Counted from the first letter of the stretch, positions 42,558-52,122 are shown. The stretch is DNA of 64,000 nucleotides from Allobranchiibius huperziae (GCF_013410455.1 NZ_JACCFW010000001.1:884929-948928), one strand, 5' to 3'. Numbers and translations are program-made. Notes: generated from the letters alone by a model not told the origin.

Positions 42558-43739
42558 ATGTTCGAGCTCACCAAGGACCACGACGACTTCCGCCACGCCG
42601 TCCGTGACTTCGCGGCCGACAAGATCGCGCCGCACGTCGCCGGATGGGATCGCGAACACCACTTCCCGTCCGACCTCATGCCGCAGCTGGGCGATCTCGG
42701 GCTCTTCGGTCTGGTCGTCCCCCAGGAGTACGGCGGCGCCGGGCTCGAGCACGGCGGCTTCACCTATCTGTGCCTCGCCATCGAGGAACTGGGCCGGGTG
42801 GACCAGTCGATCGGCATCACGCTGTCGGCGGGGGTGGGCCTCGGCATCAACCCGATCCTGAGCTACGGCACGGAGGAGCAGAAGCAGACCTTCCTGCCCG
42901 ACCTGGTCGCCGGTCGCACGCTGGCCGGCTTCGGTCTGACCGAGCCGGACGCCGGCTCCGATGCGGGCGCGAGCCGTACGAAGGCGACGCTGGCCGACGG
43001 GTCCTGGACGATCAACGGCGCCAAGGCGTTCATCACCAACTCGGGCACCGACCGCACCAGCGTCGTCACCGTCACCGCCCGCACCGGCACGGCCGCCGAC
43101 GGGCGACCGGAGATCAGCGCGATCATGGTGCCGTCCGGCACTCCCGGGTTCACCGCGGAGAAGCCCTACGACAAGCTCGGCTGGCACATCTCCGACACCC
43201 ACGGCCTGACCTTCGCCGACTGCGTCGTGCCGGAGGGCAACCTGCTGGGGGAGCGGGGACAGGGTTTCCGACAGTTCCTGAAGATCCTGGACGACGGCCG
43301 GATCGCCATCTCCGCCCTGGCCCTCGGCTGCGCGCAGGCGTGCCTGGAGCTGGCGACGGACTACGCCAAGACGCGCAACAGCTTCGGCCGTCCGATCGGG
43401 GTCAACCAGGGCGTGTCCTTCCAGCTCGCCGATCTGGCGACCTCGGTGGAGGCGGCCCGTCTGCTGACCTACAAGGCGGCCTGGCTGAAGGACGAGCAGG
43501 AGGCCGGGCGCCGGTCCGTCGCCGAGGTGAAGCAGGCAGCGGCCATCGCCAAGCTCTACTCCACCGAGGCGGCCGTTGTGGCCACCCGCACCGCCACCCA
43601 GGTCTTCGGCGGCAACGGCTTCATGGAGGAGTACCCCGTCGCGCGGTTCTACCGCGACGCGAAGATCCTGGAGATCGGCGAGGGCACCTCCGAGGTGCAG
43701 CGCATGGTCATCGCCCGCGGCCTGGGTCTGCCGGCGTGA
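42558..43739 (+). CDS. Acyl-CoA dehydrogenase (isovaleryl-CoA-dehydrogenase-like context)
   Basis: A 393-residue flavoenzyme that introduces an alpha-beta double bond into an acyl-CoA. Signatures are GFGLTEPDAGSDAGASRTKA (about 121-140), the FITNSG flavin loop, RNSFGRPIG, and QVFGGNGFMEEYPVARFYRDAKI with the catalytic Glu region EIGEGTSEVQRMVIAR. Linkage to a LiuR-like regulator and a carboxylase beta subunit suggests leucine/isovalerate or related branched acid breakdown. GAGAGG precedes the ATG. It overlaps the carboxylase gene as GTGA. Confidence 0.9.
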   Translation: MFELTKDHDDFRHAVRDFAADKIAPHVAGWDREHHFPSDLMPQLGDLGLFGLVVPQEYGGAGLEHGGFTYLCLAIEELGRVDQSIGITLSAGVGLGINPILSYGTEEQKQTFLPDLVAGRTLAGFGLTEPDAGSDAGASRTKATLADGSWTINGAKAFITNSGTDRTSVVTVTARTGTAADGRPEISAIMVPSGTPGFTAEKPYDKLGWHISDTHGLTFADCVVPEGNLLGERGQGFRQFLKILDDGRIAISALALGCAQACLELATDYAKTRNSFGRPIGVNQGVSFQLADLATSVEAARLLTYKAAWLKDEQEAGRRSVAEVKQAAAIAKLYSTEAAVVATRTATQVFGGNGFMEEYPVARFYRDAKILEIGEGTSEVQRMVIARGLGLPA

Positions 43740-45286
43740 CGCACCCCACCGACCCGCGCGTCCAGGACGCCCGGAAGCGGCTGCGGGCGGCGTACGACGC
43801 GGCGGCCGAGCCCACCGAGGCGGCGCGCGCCAAGCTGGATCGTCAGTCGAAACTGTATGTGCGCGAACGCATCGCGCTGCTGTTCGACGAGGGTTCATTC
43901 GTCGAGGACGGGCGTTACGCGAACTCGACCGCGGCGGGCCTGCCCGCCGACGGCGTGGTCACCGGGCGGGGGACCGTCGACGGGCGCGCCGCCATCGTGG
44001 TGGCCAACGACCCGACCGTGAAGGCCGGTTCGTGGGGCGCCCGGACGGTGGAGAAGATCGTGCGCGCCACCGAGGCGGCGCTGCGCGAGGAGCTGCCGAT
44101 CTTCTGGTTCGTCGACTCCGCAGGCGCCCGGATCACCGACCAGGTGCAGCTGTTCCCGGGCCGGCGCGGTGCCGGTCGGATCTTCCACAACCAGGTGGCG
44201 CTGTCCGGCCGGGTGCCGCAGATCTGCTGCCTCTTCGGGCCGTCCGCCGCCGGCGGCGCCTACATCCCGAGCTTCACCGACGTGCTGATCATGGTCGAGG
44301 GCAATGCCTCGATGTACCTGGGCAGCCCGCGGATGGCCGAGATGGTCGTCGGGGAACGGGTGTCGCTGGAGGAGATGGGCGGCGCGCGGATGCACTGCAC
44401 CGTCAGCGGAGTCGGCGACCTGCTGGTCGAGGACGACACCGAGGCCATCGAGCTGGCGAAGCTCTACTTCTCCTACATGCCCTCGACCTGGCGCGACGAG
44501 CCGCCGTCGTACGCCGCGGAAGCCCCTGTCGCGCAACTGGACTCCGACACCGTGCCGGAGGTCGAGAGTCAGCCGTTCGACGTGCACGACGTCATCGACG
44601 GCCTGGTGGACGAGGACTCCTTCTTCGAGATCAAGCCGCTCTTCGCGCCCGAGCTCGTCGTCGGGTTCGGACGGATGGACGGGCGCACCGTCGGTTTCGT
44701 CGCGAACAACTCGGCGGTGAAGGGCGGCGTGCTCTTCACCGACAGCGCGGACAAGGCCGCGCGCTTCATCTGGACGTGCGACGCGTACTCGATCCCGCTG
44801 ATCTACCTGGCCGACGTGCCCGGCTTCATGATCGGCTCGGAGGTCGAGCGCGGCGGCATCATCCGGCACGGCGCCAAGATGGTCTCCGCTGTGTCCGAGG
44901 CGACGGTGCCGCAGTTCTGCGTCGTGGTGCGCAAGGCGTACGGCGCGGGTCTCTACGCGATGGGCGGACCGGGATTCGGTCCCGACGCGACGCTCGCCCT
45001 CCCCACCGCGCGGATCGCCGTGATGGGCCCGGAGGCAGCCGTCAACGCCGTGTACGCCGGCAAGATCGCCGCGCTCGAAACCGACTCCGAGCGTGAGCAG
45101 TTCGTGCGCGAGAAGCGCGAGGAGTACCTCGAGGACGTCGACATCCAGCGCCTCGCGGCGGACCTCGTCGTCGACGGCGTGGTGGAGGCAGAGGACCTGC
45201 GCGGTGAGCTGCTCGCCCGCCTGCGCTACGCCGTACGCCGGGACCGTTCGTTCACCGAGCGGCGGCGGGCCATCCCGCCGGTCTGA
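43736..45286 (+). CDS. Acyl-CoA carboxylase carboxyltransferase (beta) subunit
   Basis: A 516-residue crotonase-like carboxyltransferase. The N-half contains FVDSAGARITDQ and FGPSAAGGAYIPSFTDVLIMVEG (oxyanion region). The C-half contains ADVPGFMIGSEVERGGIIRHGAK and MGGPGFGPDATLALPTARIAVMGPE. It needs a biotin-carboxylase alpha subunit, which is not adjacent. Methylcrotonyl-, geranyl- or propionyl-CoA specificity cannot be decided from sequence alone; the LiuR context favours leucine breakdown. GTG start in a GTGA overlap. Confidence 0.88.
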   Translation: MTHPTDPRVQDARKRLRAAYDAAAEPTEAARAKLDRQSKLYVRERIALLFDEGSFVEDGRYANSTAAGLPADGVVTGRGTVDGRAAIVVANDPTVKAGSWGARTVEKIVRATEAALREELPIFWFVDSAGARITDQVQLFPGRRGAGRIFHNQVALSGRVPQICCLFGPSAAGGAYIPSFTDVLIMVEGNASMYLGSPRMAEMVVGERVSLEEMGGARMHCTVSGVGDLLVEDDTEAIELAKLYFSYMPSTWRDEPPSYAAEAPVAQLDSDTVPEVESQPFDVHDVIDGLVDEDSFFEIKPLFAPELVVGFGRMDGRTVGFVANNSAVKGGVLFTDSADKAARFIWTCDAYSIPLIYLADVPGFMIGSEVERGGIIRHGAKMVSAVSEATVPQFCVVVRKAYGAGLYAMGGPGFGPDATLALPTARIAVMGPEAAVNAVYAGKIAALETDSEREQFVREKREEYLEDVDIQRLAADLVVDGVVEAEDLRGELLARLRYAVRRDRSFTERRRAIPPV

Positions 45287-45310
45287 CCCGCCTCAACCGA
45301 GCCGGCCCGT

Positions 45311-46615
45311 TCAGGCGGGTTGCTCGGCGCCGGCCCCCGCTCCGACCAGGGTCGTCTTCGAGGTGCCGAAGCTGATCCCCTTGCGTTCCGAGCCGATCAG
45401 CGTCAGCAGGATCACCGCGATCAGGACGGGCACGATCGTCACGGACAGCGCGAACGCGTAGCCGTGGGAGGACGCCAAGGACTGCTGGATCGGCAGGTTG
45501 AACGCCGCCAGGCAGTTGCCGAGCTGATAGGTGACGCCCGGGTAGAACCCGCGGATCTCGTCGGGCGACAACTCGGTCAGGTGCGCCGGGATCACGCCCC
45601 ATGCCCCCTGCACCATCACCTGCATCAGGAACGAGCCCAGGATGATCAGGCCGAGGCTGGTGGAGTAGGCGAAGAGCGGCACGACGGGCAGCCCGAGGAC
45701 GGCGCACGCGATGATCAGCACCTTGCGCCCGTAGCGCTCCGACAGCATCCCGGCGATCGCGCCGCCGGCGATGGCGCCGATGTTGTAGATGACCGCGATC
45801 CACGTCGCCGCGCTCTTGCTGAAGCCCAGGCCACCGTCGTTGCTGGCCTTGAGGAACGTCGGGTAGAGGTCCTGGGTGCCGTGGCTCATCCAGTTGAACG
45901 CCGTCATCAGCAGCACCAGGAAGACGAACCGCTTCCAGATGGTCGGGTTGGCGAAGATCTGCCGCGCCGAGGTGTTGGTCTGCTTGACGCGCTTCTGCGC
46001 GGTCTCCCACACCTCCGACTCGTGCACCCGCGAACGGATGATGAGGCTGATGGCCGCCGGGATGATGGAGAGGGCGAACATCCAGCGCCAGGACAGATCC
46101 AGCCAGCCGGTGACCACGAGCGCGGCCAGCGCGGCGAAGAGGTAGCCCATCGAGTAGCCGCCCTGCAGCAGGCCGGAGAAGAAGCCGCGTCGTTCGGCCG
46201 GGATCTTCTCCATCGCCAGCGCGGCGCCGAGACCCCATTCGCCGCCCATGCCGATGCCGTAAAGCATCCGCAGGCCGATCAGCAGCCAGAAGGCGTTGTT
46301 CGGCACGAAGGCGCACGCGAACCCGACGACGGAGTAGAAGACGACGTCCACGATCAGCGGCAGGCGACGTCCCGAGCGGTCGGCCCACAGCCCGAAGAGG
46401 AACGCACCGACCGGGCGCATGACCAGCGTCATCGTCGTGATGAACGCCATCTCACCGAGGGTCTTGTGGAAGTCCTTGGCGATGTCCGCGTAGATGAGCA
46501 CGACGATGAAGTAGTCGAAGGCGTCCATCGCCCATCCGAGGTACGCGGCAGCGAACGAACTGCGTTGATCTGAGGTGAGTTTCACCTTGGTCGGTGCGGT
46601 TGCTGCGTCGGACAT
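45311..46615 (-). CDS. MFS transporter, lactate/metabolite:H+ symporter type
   Basis: A 434-residue protein with 12 TM helices. MFS motifs: GLWADRSGRRLPL (loop 2-3) and GMLSERYGRK (loop 8-9). The start GWAMDAFDYFIVVLIYADIAKDF resembles the sialate:H+ symporter (SHS) family, which includes lactate permeases. AAGGAG with 6-7 nt spacing precedes the ATG. It is convergent with the carboxylase gene. The substrate is not certain. Confidence 0.86.
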   Translation of the reverse strand: MSDAATAPTKVKLTSDQRSSFAAAYLGWAMDAFDYFIVVLIYADIAKDFHKTLGEMAFITTMTLVMRPVGAFLFGLWADRSGRRLPLIVDVVFYSVVGFACAFVPNNAFWLLIGLRMLYGIGMGGEWGLGAALAMEKIPAERRGFFSGLLQGGYSMGYLFAALAALVVTGWLDLSWRWMFALSIIPAAISLIIRSRVHESEVWETAQKRVKQTNTSARQIFANPTIWKRFVFLVLLMTAFNWMSHGTQDLYPTFLKASNDGGLGFSKSAATWIAVIYNIGAIAGGAIAGMLSERYGRKVLIIACAVLGLPVVPLFAYSTSLGLIILGSFLMQVMVQGAWGVIPAHLTELSPDEIRGFYPGVTYQLGNCLAAFNLPIQQSLASSHGYAFALSVTIVPVLIAVILLTLIGSERKGISFGTSKTTLVGAGAGAEQPA

Positions 46616-46674
46616 CCGTGGCTCCTTAGAACATCGGTTGTCTGTGCACCGTACTCATCGCAGTGGCGTACGTC

Positions 46675-47310
46675 TCATCCGTGTGGTGCGCTCCAGAGTT
46701 CGTGCCAGGCCACGTCCAGCTGCGCGAGCATGTCGCGCAGCGTGGTGAGACTGACGCCGACCACGTTGTGGAAGTCGCCCTCGATTCCCGTCACATACGC
46801 GCCGCCGAGCCCGTCGACCGTGAATCCACCTGCGACAGAGAGAGGTTCGCCGGTGGCGACGTACGCGTTGATCTCGGCGTCGCTGAGGTCGGCGAAATGA
46901 ACGACGGTCGAGCAGGTCACGCCGAATGTCGCGCCGGTGGAATCCTCGCGTTCGTCGATGAGCCAGTGACCGGTGTGCAGGACACCCTCCCGTCCGCGCA
47001 TCGCCCGCCAGCGCTCGGTGGCGGTGTCGGCGTCGCCGGGCTTGCCGTAGTCGCGGCCGTCCATCTCGAGCACCGAATCGCAGCCCAGCACAACGCAGTC
47101 CGCGAGGTCGTCGCGGCTGCTCACGTCCTCGCACTTGGCCCTGGCGAGCAGCAGGGCCACGTCGGCCGGCTCCAGATCGCCGTACGCCGCGCGTGCCGTC
47201 GCCACGACGGCCGGCTCGTCGACAGCGGACACCACCACCCGTGGTTCGACACCGGCCGAGCGCAGGGTGGCGAGGCGGGCGGGAGAGGCCGAGGCCAGCA
47301 CGAGACGCAC
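46675..47310 (-). CDS. maf: Maf-like nucleoside triphosphate pyrophosphatase
   Basis: A 211-residue house-cleaning enzyme that removes pyrophosphate from non-canonical or certain canonical nucleotides. It has the N-terminal phosphate loop LASASPARLATL, the catalytic region VVLGCDSVLEMDGRDYGKPG (about 71-90), and YVATGEPLSVAGGFTVDGLGG. GTG start with TAGGGT 6 nt upstream on the minus strand (leaderless). The gene is near the acyl-CoA carboxylase genes, as in other actinobacteria. Confidence 0.92.
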   Translation of the reverse strand: MRLVLASASPARLATLRSAGVEPRVVVSAVDEPAVVATARAAYGDLEPADVALLLARAKCEDVSSRDDLADCVVLGCDSVLEMDGRDYGKPGDADTATERWRAMRGREGVLHTGHWLIDEREDSTGATFGVTCSTVVHFADLSDAEINAYVATGEPLSVAGGFTVDGLGGAYVTGIEGDFHNVVGVSLTTLRDMLAQLDVAWHELWSAPHG

Positions 47311-47343
47311 CCCGCGACCCTACCCACCCGCCGAGCCCTCGGT

Positions 47344-47370
47344 TGAGATCCCGAATCGAGACGGTGCGTC
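47344..47370 (+). repeat. Left direct repeat flanking DUF559-type gene
   Basis: Starts TGAGATCCCG. Position by position it matches the segment at 48326-48352 in 20 of 27 bases, including the first ten. It lies 88 bp before the gene. Confidence 0.5.
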
Positions 47371-47458
47371 AGGCCCAACATCGGGTCAAGCCCGGAACTC
47401 GCGTGGTGCCTGTGGATAGCGCGGTCGGTAGATCGCGCAACCTTGGCACGCTCACGCC

Positions 47459-48328
47459 ATGCGCCGACGTCCGTTGCCCCGTGAGCTCGGCGAGGCGTTC
47501 TCGCGAGCGCAGGCGATGGACGCCGGAGTGAGGCCGAAGCGTCTCGAGGCGGGGGACCTCACCAGGCCATTTCGTGGCGTACGCGCGACGTCCCCGGCGG
47601 TGGACCTGGAATCGCGGGCGCGGGCCCTGCTGACTGTGTTGCCCGACCGCGCAGTATTCAGCCACGCATCTGCAGCCCTGCTCTGGGGGATCCCGCTACC
47701 GCGCCGGCTCGAGAGCGGCGAGGATCTCCACATCACGCTTCCTGCCGGTGCCAGCACGTTCGTCCGAGGCGGCGTGGTGGTGCACTACGGAGACCGGGAC
47801 ACGACCAAGTGCCCCGCTGGACTGAGCGTCACCGCACCTGGTGCAACGTGGTGCGATCTGTCAGCCGGCATGGCCGTTGCTGACCTGGTCATTGCGGGCG
47901 ATGATCTCTGCTTCAGATCTCTCACCGATCGTGCCGGGCTGCAAGCGGCGCTCGTGGCGCATCCGGGTCGGCGCGGTCGGGTCGCGGCCCGATCGGCGTT
48001 GCCGCTCATCCGGGACGGAAGTGCATCGCCCGGTGAGACTCGTACACGCCTGCTCCTGGGCCGCTGGGGTCTGCCCGAGCCCGAACTCAATGTCGATGTC
48101 TTCGACCGGAGCGGTGGATGGTTGGCGCGGGTGGACTTCCTGTGGCGTGCCCACAACGTGGTCGCCGAGTACTACGGCGCGGTGCACGAGAAGTCATGGG
48201 GCAGGGACCTGACCCGAGCAGCCCAGTTGGAGGATGCCGGGTACCGCGTCGTCGTGATCACCGCGCGCGATCTCCGGGGCGGCGCGGGCGAGCTGCGTGC
48301 CCGGCTGGGCCGACTGATCGTGCCGTGA
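47459..48328 (+). CDS. DUF559/AbiEi-like endonuclease-fold protein
   Basis: A 289-residue protein of a family abundant in actinobacteria, often annotated as AbiEi-like antitoxin or DUF559. The N-terminal part (SHASAALLWGIPLP, about 67-80) resembles AbiEi. The C-terminal part is a PD-(D/E)xK-like fold: SPGETRTRLLLGRWGLP (about 183), LARVDFLWRAHNVVAEYYG (about 221-239) and a late DAGYRVVVITARDL. The usual VExDG block is degenerate (AEYYG). A nuclease role is inference. No toxin gene is adjacent. Flanked by direct repeats; the right one begins at its own stop codon. Confidence 0.72.
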   Translation: MRRRPLPRELGEAFSRAQAMDAGVRPKRLEAGDLTRPFRGVRATSPAVDLESRARALLTVLPDRAVFSHASAALLWGIPLPRRLESGEDLHITLPAGASTFVRGGVVVHYGDRDTTKCPAGLSVTAPGATWCDLSAGMAVADLVIAGDDLCFRSLTDRAGLQAALVAHPGRRGRVAARSALPLIRDGSASPGETRTRLLLGRWGLPEPELNVDVFDRSGGWLARVDFLWRAHNVVAEYYGAVHEKSWGRDLTRAAQLEDAGYRVVVITARDLRGGAGELRARLGRLIVP

Positions 48329-48352
48329 GATCCCGCTTTGAGCAGGTGAGTC
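48326..48352 (+). repeat. Right direct repeat flanking DUF559-type gene
   Basis: Partner of 47344-47370 in the same orientation; it starts at the TGA stop of the gene. The segment continues into an inverted repeat (ATCCCG ... CGGGAT) ending near 48383. Confidence 0.5.
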
Positions 48353-48355
48353 TTT

Positions 48356-48394
48356 GGGCGCACTGGGGTGAAACGGGATGTGAGCGCGCCCAGG
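48356..48394. terminator. Possible terminator hairpin between convergent genes
   Basis: TTGGGCGCACT and GAGCGCGCCCA form an imperfect stem of about 8 bp with a large loop, in the 80-bp gap between the DUF559-type gene and the antiporter gene. Weak. Confidence 0.35.
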
Positions 48395-48408
48395 GTGGCA
48401 GGAAGGGG

Positions 48409-50280
48409 TCAGCCGAGGCGCTTGTCGACGTAGCACCAGCGCCAGCCCTCGCCAGGCTCGAACGAGCGCATGACCGGGTGCCCGGTGTTGCGGAAGTGGC
48501 GGTCGGCGTGCAGCCCGACCGAGGAGTCGCAACAGCCGACGTTGCCGCAGGTGAGGCACAGGCGCAGGTGCACCGGCACGGTGCCCTCCCGGGCGCAGTC
48601 CGGGCATCCCTCGGGGGTCAACGGATCGACCGCGACGGGTGCCTCTTCCAGGTGGTCGCACTCGAAGGTGCGCGATTCGGGGGTGAGCAGCAACTCCCGG
48701 CGCACCTGCTGGGTACGGTCCTCCACCACCGCGATGGTCGACTCCTCGACGTCCAGGTAGCGCATCGCCTCGTCGAGCACCTCGTGGTCCATCACGCCCT
48801 TGTCCCTCATGTGCAGCACCTTGGCGCGTTCGGACTGCAGCATCTGCATCCGCAGCCGGCGGTAGGTCTGCGTCGGCGTCTCCACCTGCAACCCGCCGCC
48901 GAGTCGCTCCCACACCAGGTTCGCCCGCCGGTCACCCTGCTGCCGCAACTGCCGGACGATCTCCTCGGGCAGGTCGTCCTCCTCCTGCATGATCTCGCCG
49001 AGGCGGGACCTGCCCGCGGTCACCGCCGCCTGCACCAGTTGCGCCTGCTGCAGTGCGTCCTCGCGCGGATCCGGAGCGTGCAGGCCGAGCCGACCCGCGA
49101 CCCAGCCGAGCGAGAACCCCTGCAGCAGAAGGGTGCCCACGGTCACGACGAGTGCGATGAAGATGATGGCGTCGCGCTCGGGGGTGTTCTCGGGTAGCAG
49201 GAACGCCGCGGCGATCGTCACCACCCCGCGCATACCGGCCCACGACGCGACCAGCGCCTCCCGGCGGGTCAGCTGCGGCTGCTCGAAGTCGATGAAGCGG
49301 TTGACGAACTGCCAGATCGCCAGGTAGATCGGGCGCAGCGCGATCACGGTGACCAGCACGACGAGGCTGATCAGCACCACCTTGGTCGCGCCGAGGCGGG
49401 AGTTGGTGATGCCGTCGACGATCGAGTACACCTGCAGGCCGATCAGCAGGAAGACCGTGTTCTCCAGCATGAAGGTGATGGAGGCCCAGTTCGTCCGCTC
49501 CGACACCCGCGACTGGGCGGTCTGGATCAGCGGCGCTTCGTGGGCGAGCAGCAGGCCTGCGATCACGACGGCGACGACGCCGGACGCGTCGATCCTCTCC
49601 GCGGGCAGATAGGCGACCCACGGGGTGAGGAACGAGAGCGCGACGCTGGTGATCGTGTCCTGGATGTGCTTGCGGACCTCGGCGATGACCCGATAGGCGA
49701 CGTAGCCGATCAGCACGCCGCCGACGGCGGCGACGATGACATCCCACGTCACGCCGTACCAGGTCAGCGTCGCGCCGCCGATGAGCACCTTGGCGATGTT
49801 GACCGTGCTCAATGCGGTGGCGTCGTTCAGCAGCGACTCGCCCTCGAGGATGAGCACGACCCGCCGGGGCAGGCCGATCCGCCGGGCGATCGCCGTCGCC
49901 GCGACGGCGTCCGGGGGCGCCACGATCGCGCCGAGCGCCAGCGCGGCGGCGAACGGCACGTCCAGCAGTTTCCAGGCGATGAGGGCGACACCGAACGCGG
50001 TGAAGAGCACCAGCAGGATCGACAGTCCCAGGATCTGGCGCTTGTCCCTGCCGATGTCGACCAGCGAGGTGCTCGACGCGGCCGCGAACAGCAGCGGCGG
50101 CAGGAATCCGAAGAGGATCAGATCCGGGTCGATGTGGATCGGGTCGACGCCGGGCAGGAGCGAGTACGCCGCACCGACTGCCACCAGCAGCAGCGGAGCC
50201 GACGTGCCGATCCGGCGGGCGACGGTGGCGACCACCACGACGGTGATCGCCACGAAGAAGACGGCGAAGGCGACATGCAC
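48409..50280 (-). CDS. CPA1 Na+/H+ antiporter fused to a UBP-type zinc finger
   Basis: A 623-residue protein. Residues 1 to about 400 form an NhaP/CPA1 exchanger with about 12 TM helices (LGAIVAPPDAVAATAIARRIG, ILEGESLLNDATAL, WAGMRGVVTIAAAF). A helical cytoplasmic region follows (about 405-535). The last 80 residues are a UBP zinc finger: CDH, CPDC, LCLTCGNVGCCDSSVGLHADRHF and GHPVM. UBP fingers bind ubiquitin C-termini in eukaryotes; in bacteria their ligand is unknown. GTG start. The fusion is continuous in frame with no internal stop. Confidence 0.88.
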   Translation of the reverse strand: MHVAFAVFFVAITVVVVATVARRIGTSAPLLLVAVGAAYSLLPGVDPIHIDPDLILFGFLPPLLFAAASSTSLVDIGRDKRQILGLSILLVLFTAFGVALIAWKLLDVPFAAALALGAIVAPPDAVAATAIARRIGLPRRVVLILEGESLLNDATALSTVNIAKVLIGGATLTWYGVTWDVIVAAVGGVLIGYVAYRVIAEVRKHIQDTITSVALSFLTPWVAYLPAERIDASGVVAVVIAGLLLAHEAPLIQTAQSRVSERTNWASITFMLENTVFLLIGLQVYSIVDGITNSRLGATKVVLISLVVLVTVIALRPIYLAIWQFVNRFIDFEQPQLTRREALVASWAGMRGVVTIAAAFLLPENTPERDAIIFIALVVTVGTLLLQGFSLGWVAGRLGLHAPDPREDALQQAQLVQAAVTAGRSRLGEIMQEEDDLPEEIVRQLRQQGDRRANLVWERLGGGLQVETPTQTYRRLRMQMLQSERAKVLHMRDKGVMDHEVLDEAMRYLDVEESTIAVVEDRTQQVRRELLLTPESRTFECDHLEEAPVAVDPLTPEGCPDCAREGTVPVHLRLCLTCGNVGCCDSSVGLHADRHFRNTGHPVMRSFEPGEGWRWCYVDKRLG

Positions 50281-50329
50281 CCGGTAAGTCTGTCAGGGGC
50301 GCGGTAGCGACGTGGGTACGCCGGAGACC

Positions 50330-52015
50330 TCAGGAGGTCGTGCGCGCGGTCTCCGGTCCGCCGAGGGTGCCGAGCACCGCCTGCCGCAGCGTGTCCAGCC
50401 CGACGCCGCCGATGTCGAGCGCGCGACGGTGGAACGCCTTGAGGTCGAACGCCGCACCCTCGCGATCCTGCGCCTGCTCCCGCAGCTGCATCCAGATGCG
50501 CTCGCCGATCTTGTAGGACGGAGCCTGGCCGGGCCAGCCGAGATAGCGGTCCAGCTCGAAGCGCAGGAACCCCTCGGCCATGTCGCAGTGAGCGGTGAGG
50601 AACGTCCACGCCTTGTCGTAGGTCCAGTCACCCCCGCCGACCTCGGCCGGTGCCGGGAAGCCGCAGTGCACGCCGATGTCGAGGACGACGCGGGCCGCGC
50701 GCATCGACTGCGCGTCGTACATGCCCATCAGCGTGCCCGGATCGTCGAGGTGGCCCAGCTCCTGCATGAGCCGCTCGGCGTAGAGGGCCCAGCCCTCGCC
50801 GTGCCCGGAGGTCCACGCGTCCATCCGGCGCCAGGAGTTGAGCAGGCCCGAGCGGTACATGGTCTGCGCGACCTGCAGATGGTGACCCGGGACGCCCTCG
50901 TGGTAGACGGTCGTCAGCTCACGCCAGGTGCCGAACTGCTCGACGCCCTTGGGCACCGACCACCACATCCGGCCCGGCCGGGAGAAGTCCTCGCTCGGAC
51001 CGGTGTAGTAGATGCCGCCGGACTGGGTGGGCGCGATCATGCACTCGATGCGCTGCACCGGCTCCGGGATGTCGAAGTGGGTGCCGCCGAGATCGGCGAT
51101 GGCGCGGTCGGCTTTGTCCTGCATCCAGTTCCGCAGCTCGGCGGTGCCGTGCAGCTGGTAGGCCGGGTCGGCGTCGAGTGCCGCCATGGCCTCCTTGACC
51201 CCGGCGCCCGGCGTGATCCGCTCGGCGACCTTGCGCATCTCGCCCGTGATCCGCGACAGCTCCTCCTGGCCCCACGCGTAGGTCTCCTCCAGGTCGACCG
51301 TGGTCCCGAGGAAGTGCCGCGAGTGCAACGGGTAGAGGTCACGGCCGCACGCGTCCGCCTCGGGAGCCCGCGGCAGGATCTCCTCCTTGAGCCGCTGCCC
51401 CACGGCGACGTACGCCCGCGCGGCCTCGCCGATCTGGTCGGCGATGGCCGGATGCTCGGCGGCGTACGTCGTGAAATAACCGTCCGCCGCGGTGTGGTCC
51501 TGGGTCTGCTGGATGCACGCGAGCACCTGACGGCGCGGCGCCACCATGCCGCGGTCGGCCGCCGCGTGCAGCGACTCCAGCCACTGGTCGAGTGCTCGCG
51601 GCATCGCGCTCATGCGGGCGCCGATCGTCGCGAGACCCTCGGCGGTGTCGGTGCTCATCAGGTCGATGACGTCGCGCATCTCCTGCATCGGCGAGGCGAT
51701 GACGTTGAGCGACATCAGGGGTGTGCCGGCCTCGAACTCCTCCACCACCAGCTCCAACCGCTCGGTCATCGCGGCGATGGTGACCTGGTCGACGTCGTCG
51801 GTCGCGGTCGCCCCGCCGAGCGCCGCCAGCGTGCGGCGTGCCTGGTCGGCGACCTCGGCACGACCGCCGGGGGAGAAGTCGTCGAGCCGGTCGTCGTAAC
51901 CGGGGACGCCGAGCTCGGTGGCGAGGATCGGGCTGAGCCGCATGGACGCGTCGTGGTGGGCCTCCGCGATCGCGTCGACGGGCGTGGGCGTGCGGGTGGT
52001 CGTGTCCTCGCTCAT
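50330..52015 (-). CDS. DUF885 family putative metallopeptidase
   Basis: A 561-residue cytoplasmic protein. The DUF885 motif TVYHEGVPGHHLQ (about 369-381) carries a HExxxGHH arrangement reminiscent of zinc peptidases, and SGHGEGWALYAERLMQELG (about 400-418) supplies a further glutamate. No signal peptide is seen. The family is thought to contain carboxypeptidase-like enzymes; the substrate is unknown. TAGCTT with a 6-nt gap to the ATG suggests leaderless translation. Confidence 0.87.
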   Translation of the reverse strand: MSEDTTTRTPTPVDAIAEAHHDASMRLSPILATELGVPGYDDRLDDFSPGGRAEVADQARRTLAALGGATATDDVDQVTIAAMTERLELVVEEFEAGTPLMSLNVIASPMQEMRDVIDLMSTDTAEGLATIGARMSAMPRALDQWLESLHAAADRGMVAPRRQVLACIQQTQDHTAADGYFTTYAAEHPAIADQIGEAARAYVAVGQRLKEEILPRAPEADACGRDLYPLHSRHFLGTTVDLEETYAWGQEELSRITGEMRKVAERITPGAGVKEAMAALDADPAYQLHGTAELRNWMQDKADRAIADLGGTHFDIPEPVQRIECMIAPTQSGGIYYTGPSEDFSRPGRMWWSVPKGVEQFGTWRELTTVYHEGVPGHHLQVAQTMYRSGLLNSWRRMDAWTSGHGEGWALYAERLMQELGHLDDPGTLMGMYDAQSMRAARVVLDIGVHCGFPAPAEVGGGDWTYDKAWTFLTAHCDMAEGFLRFELDRYLGWPGQAPSYKIGERIWMQLREQAQDREGAAFDLKAFHRRALDIGGVGLDTLRQAVLGTLGGPETARTTS

Positions 52016-52122
52016 CCCGCCAAGCTATCGCGCGGCACCGACGACGGCCGCCGGTCCAAGGTCCCGGCCGACCCTTGGGAGAACCCTGAACCACCGTTGG
52101 CCCCGCGTTCACGTGCCGTCGT

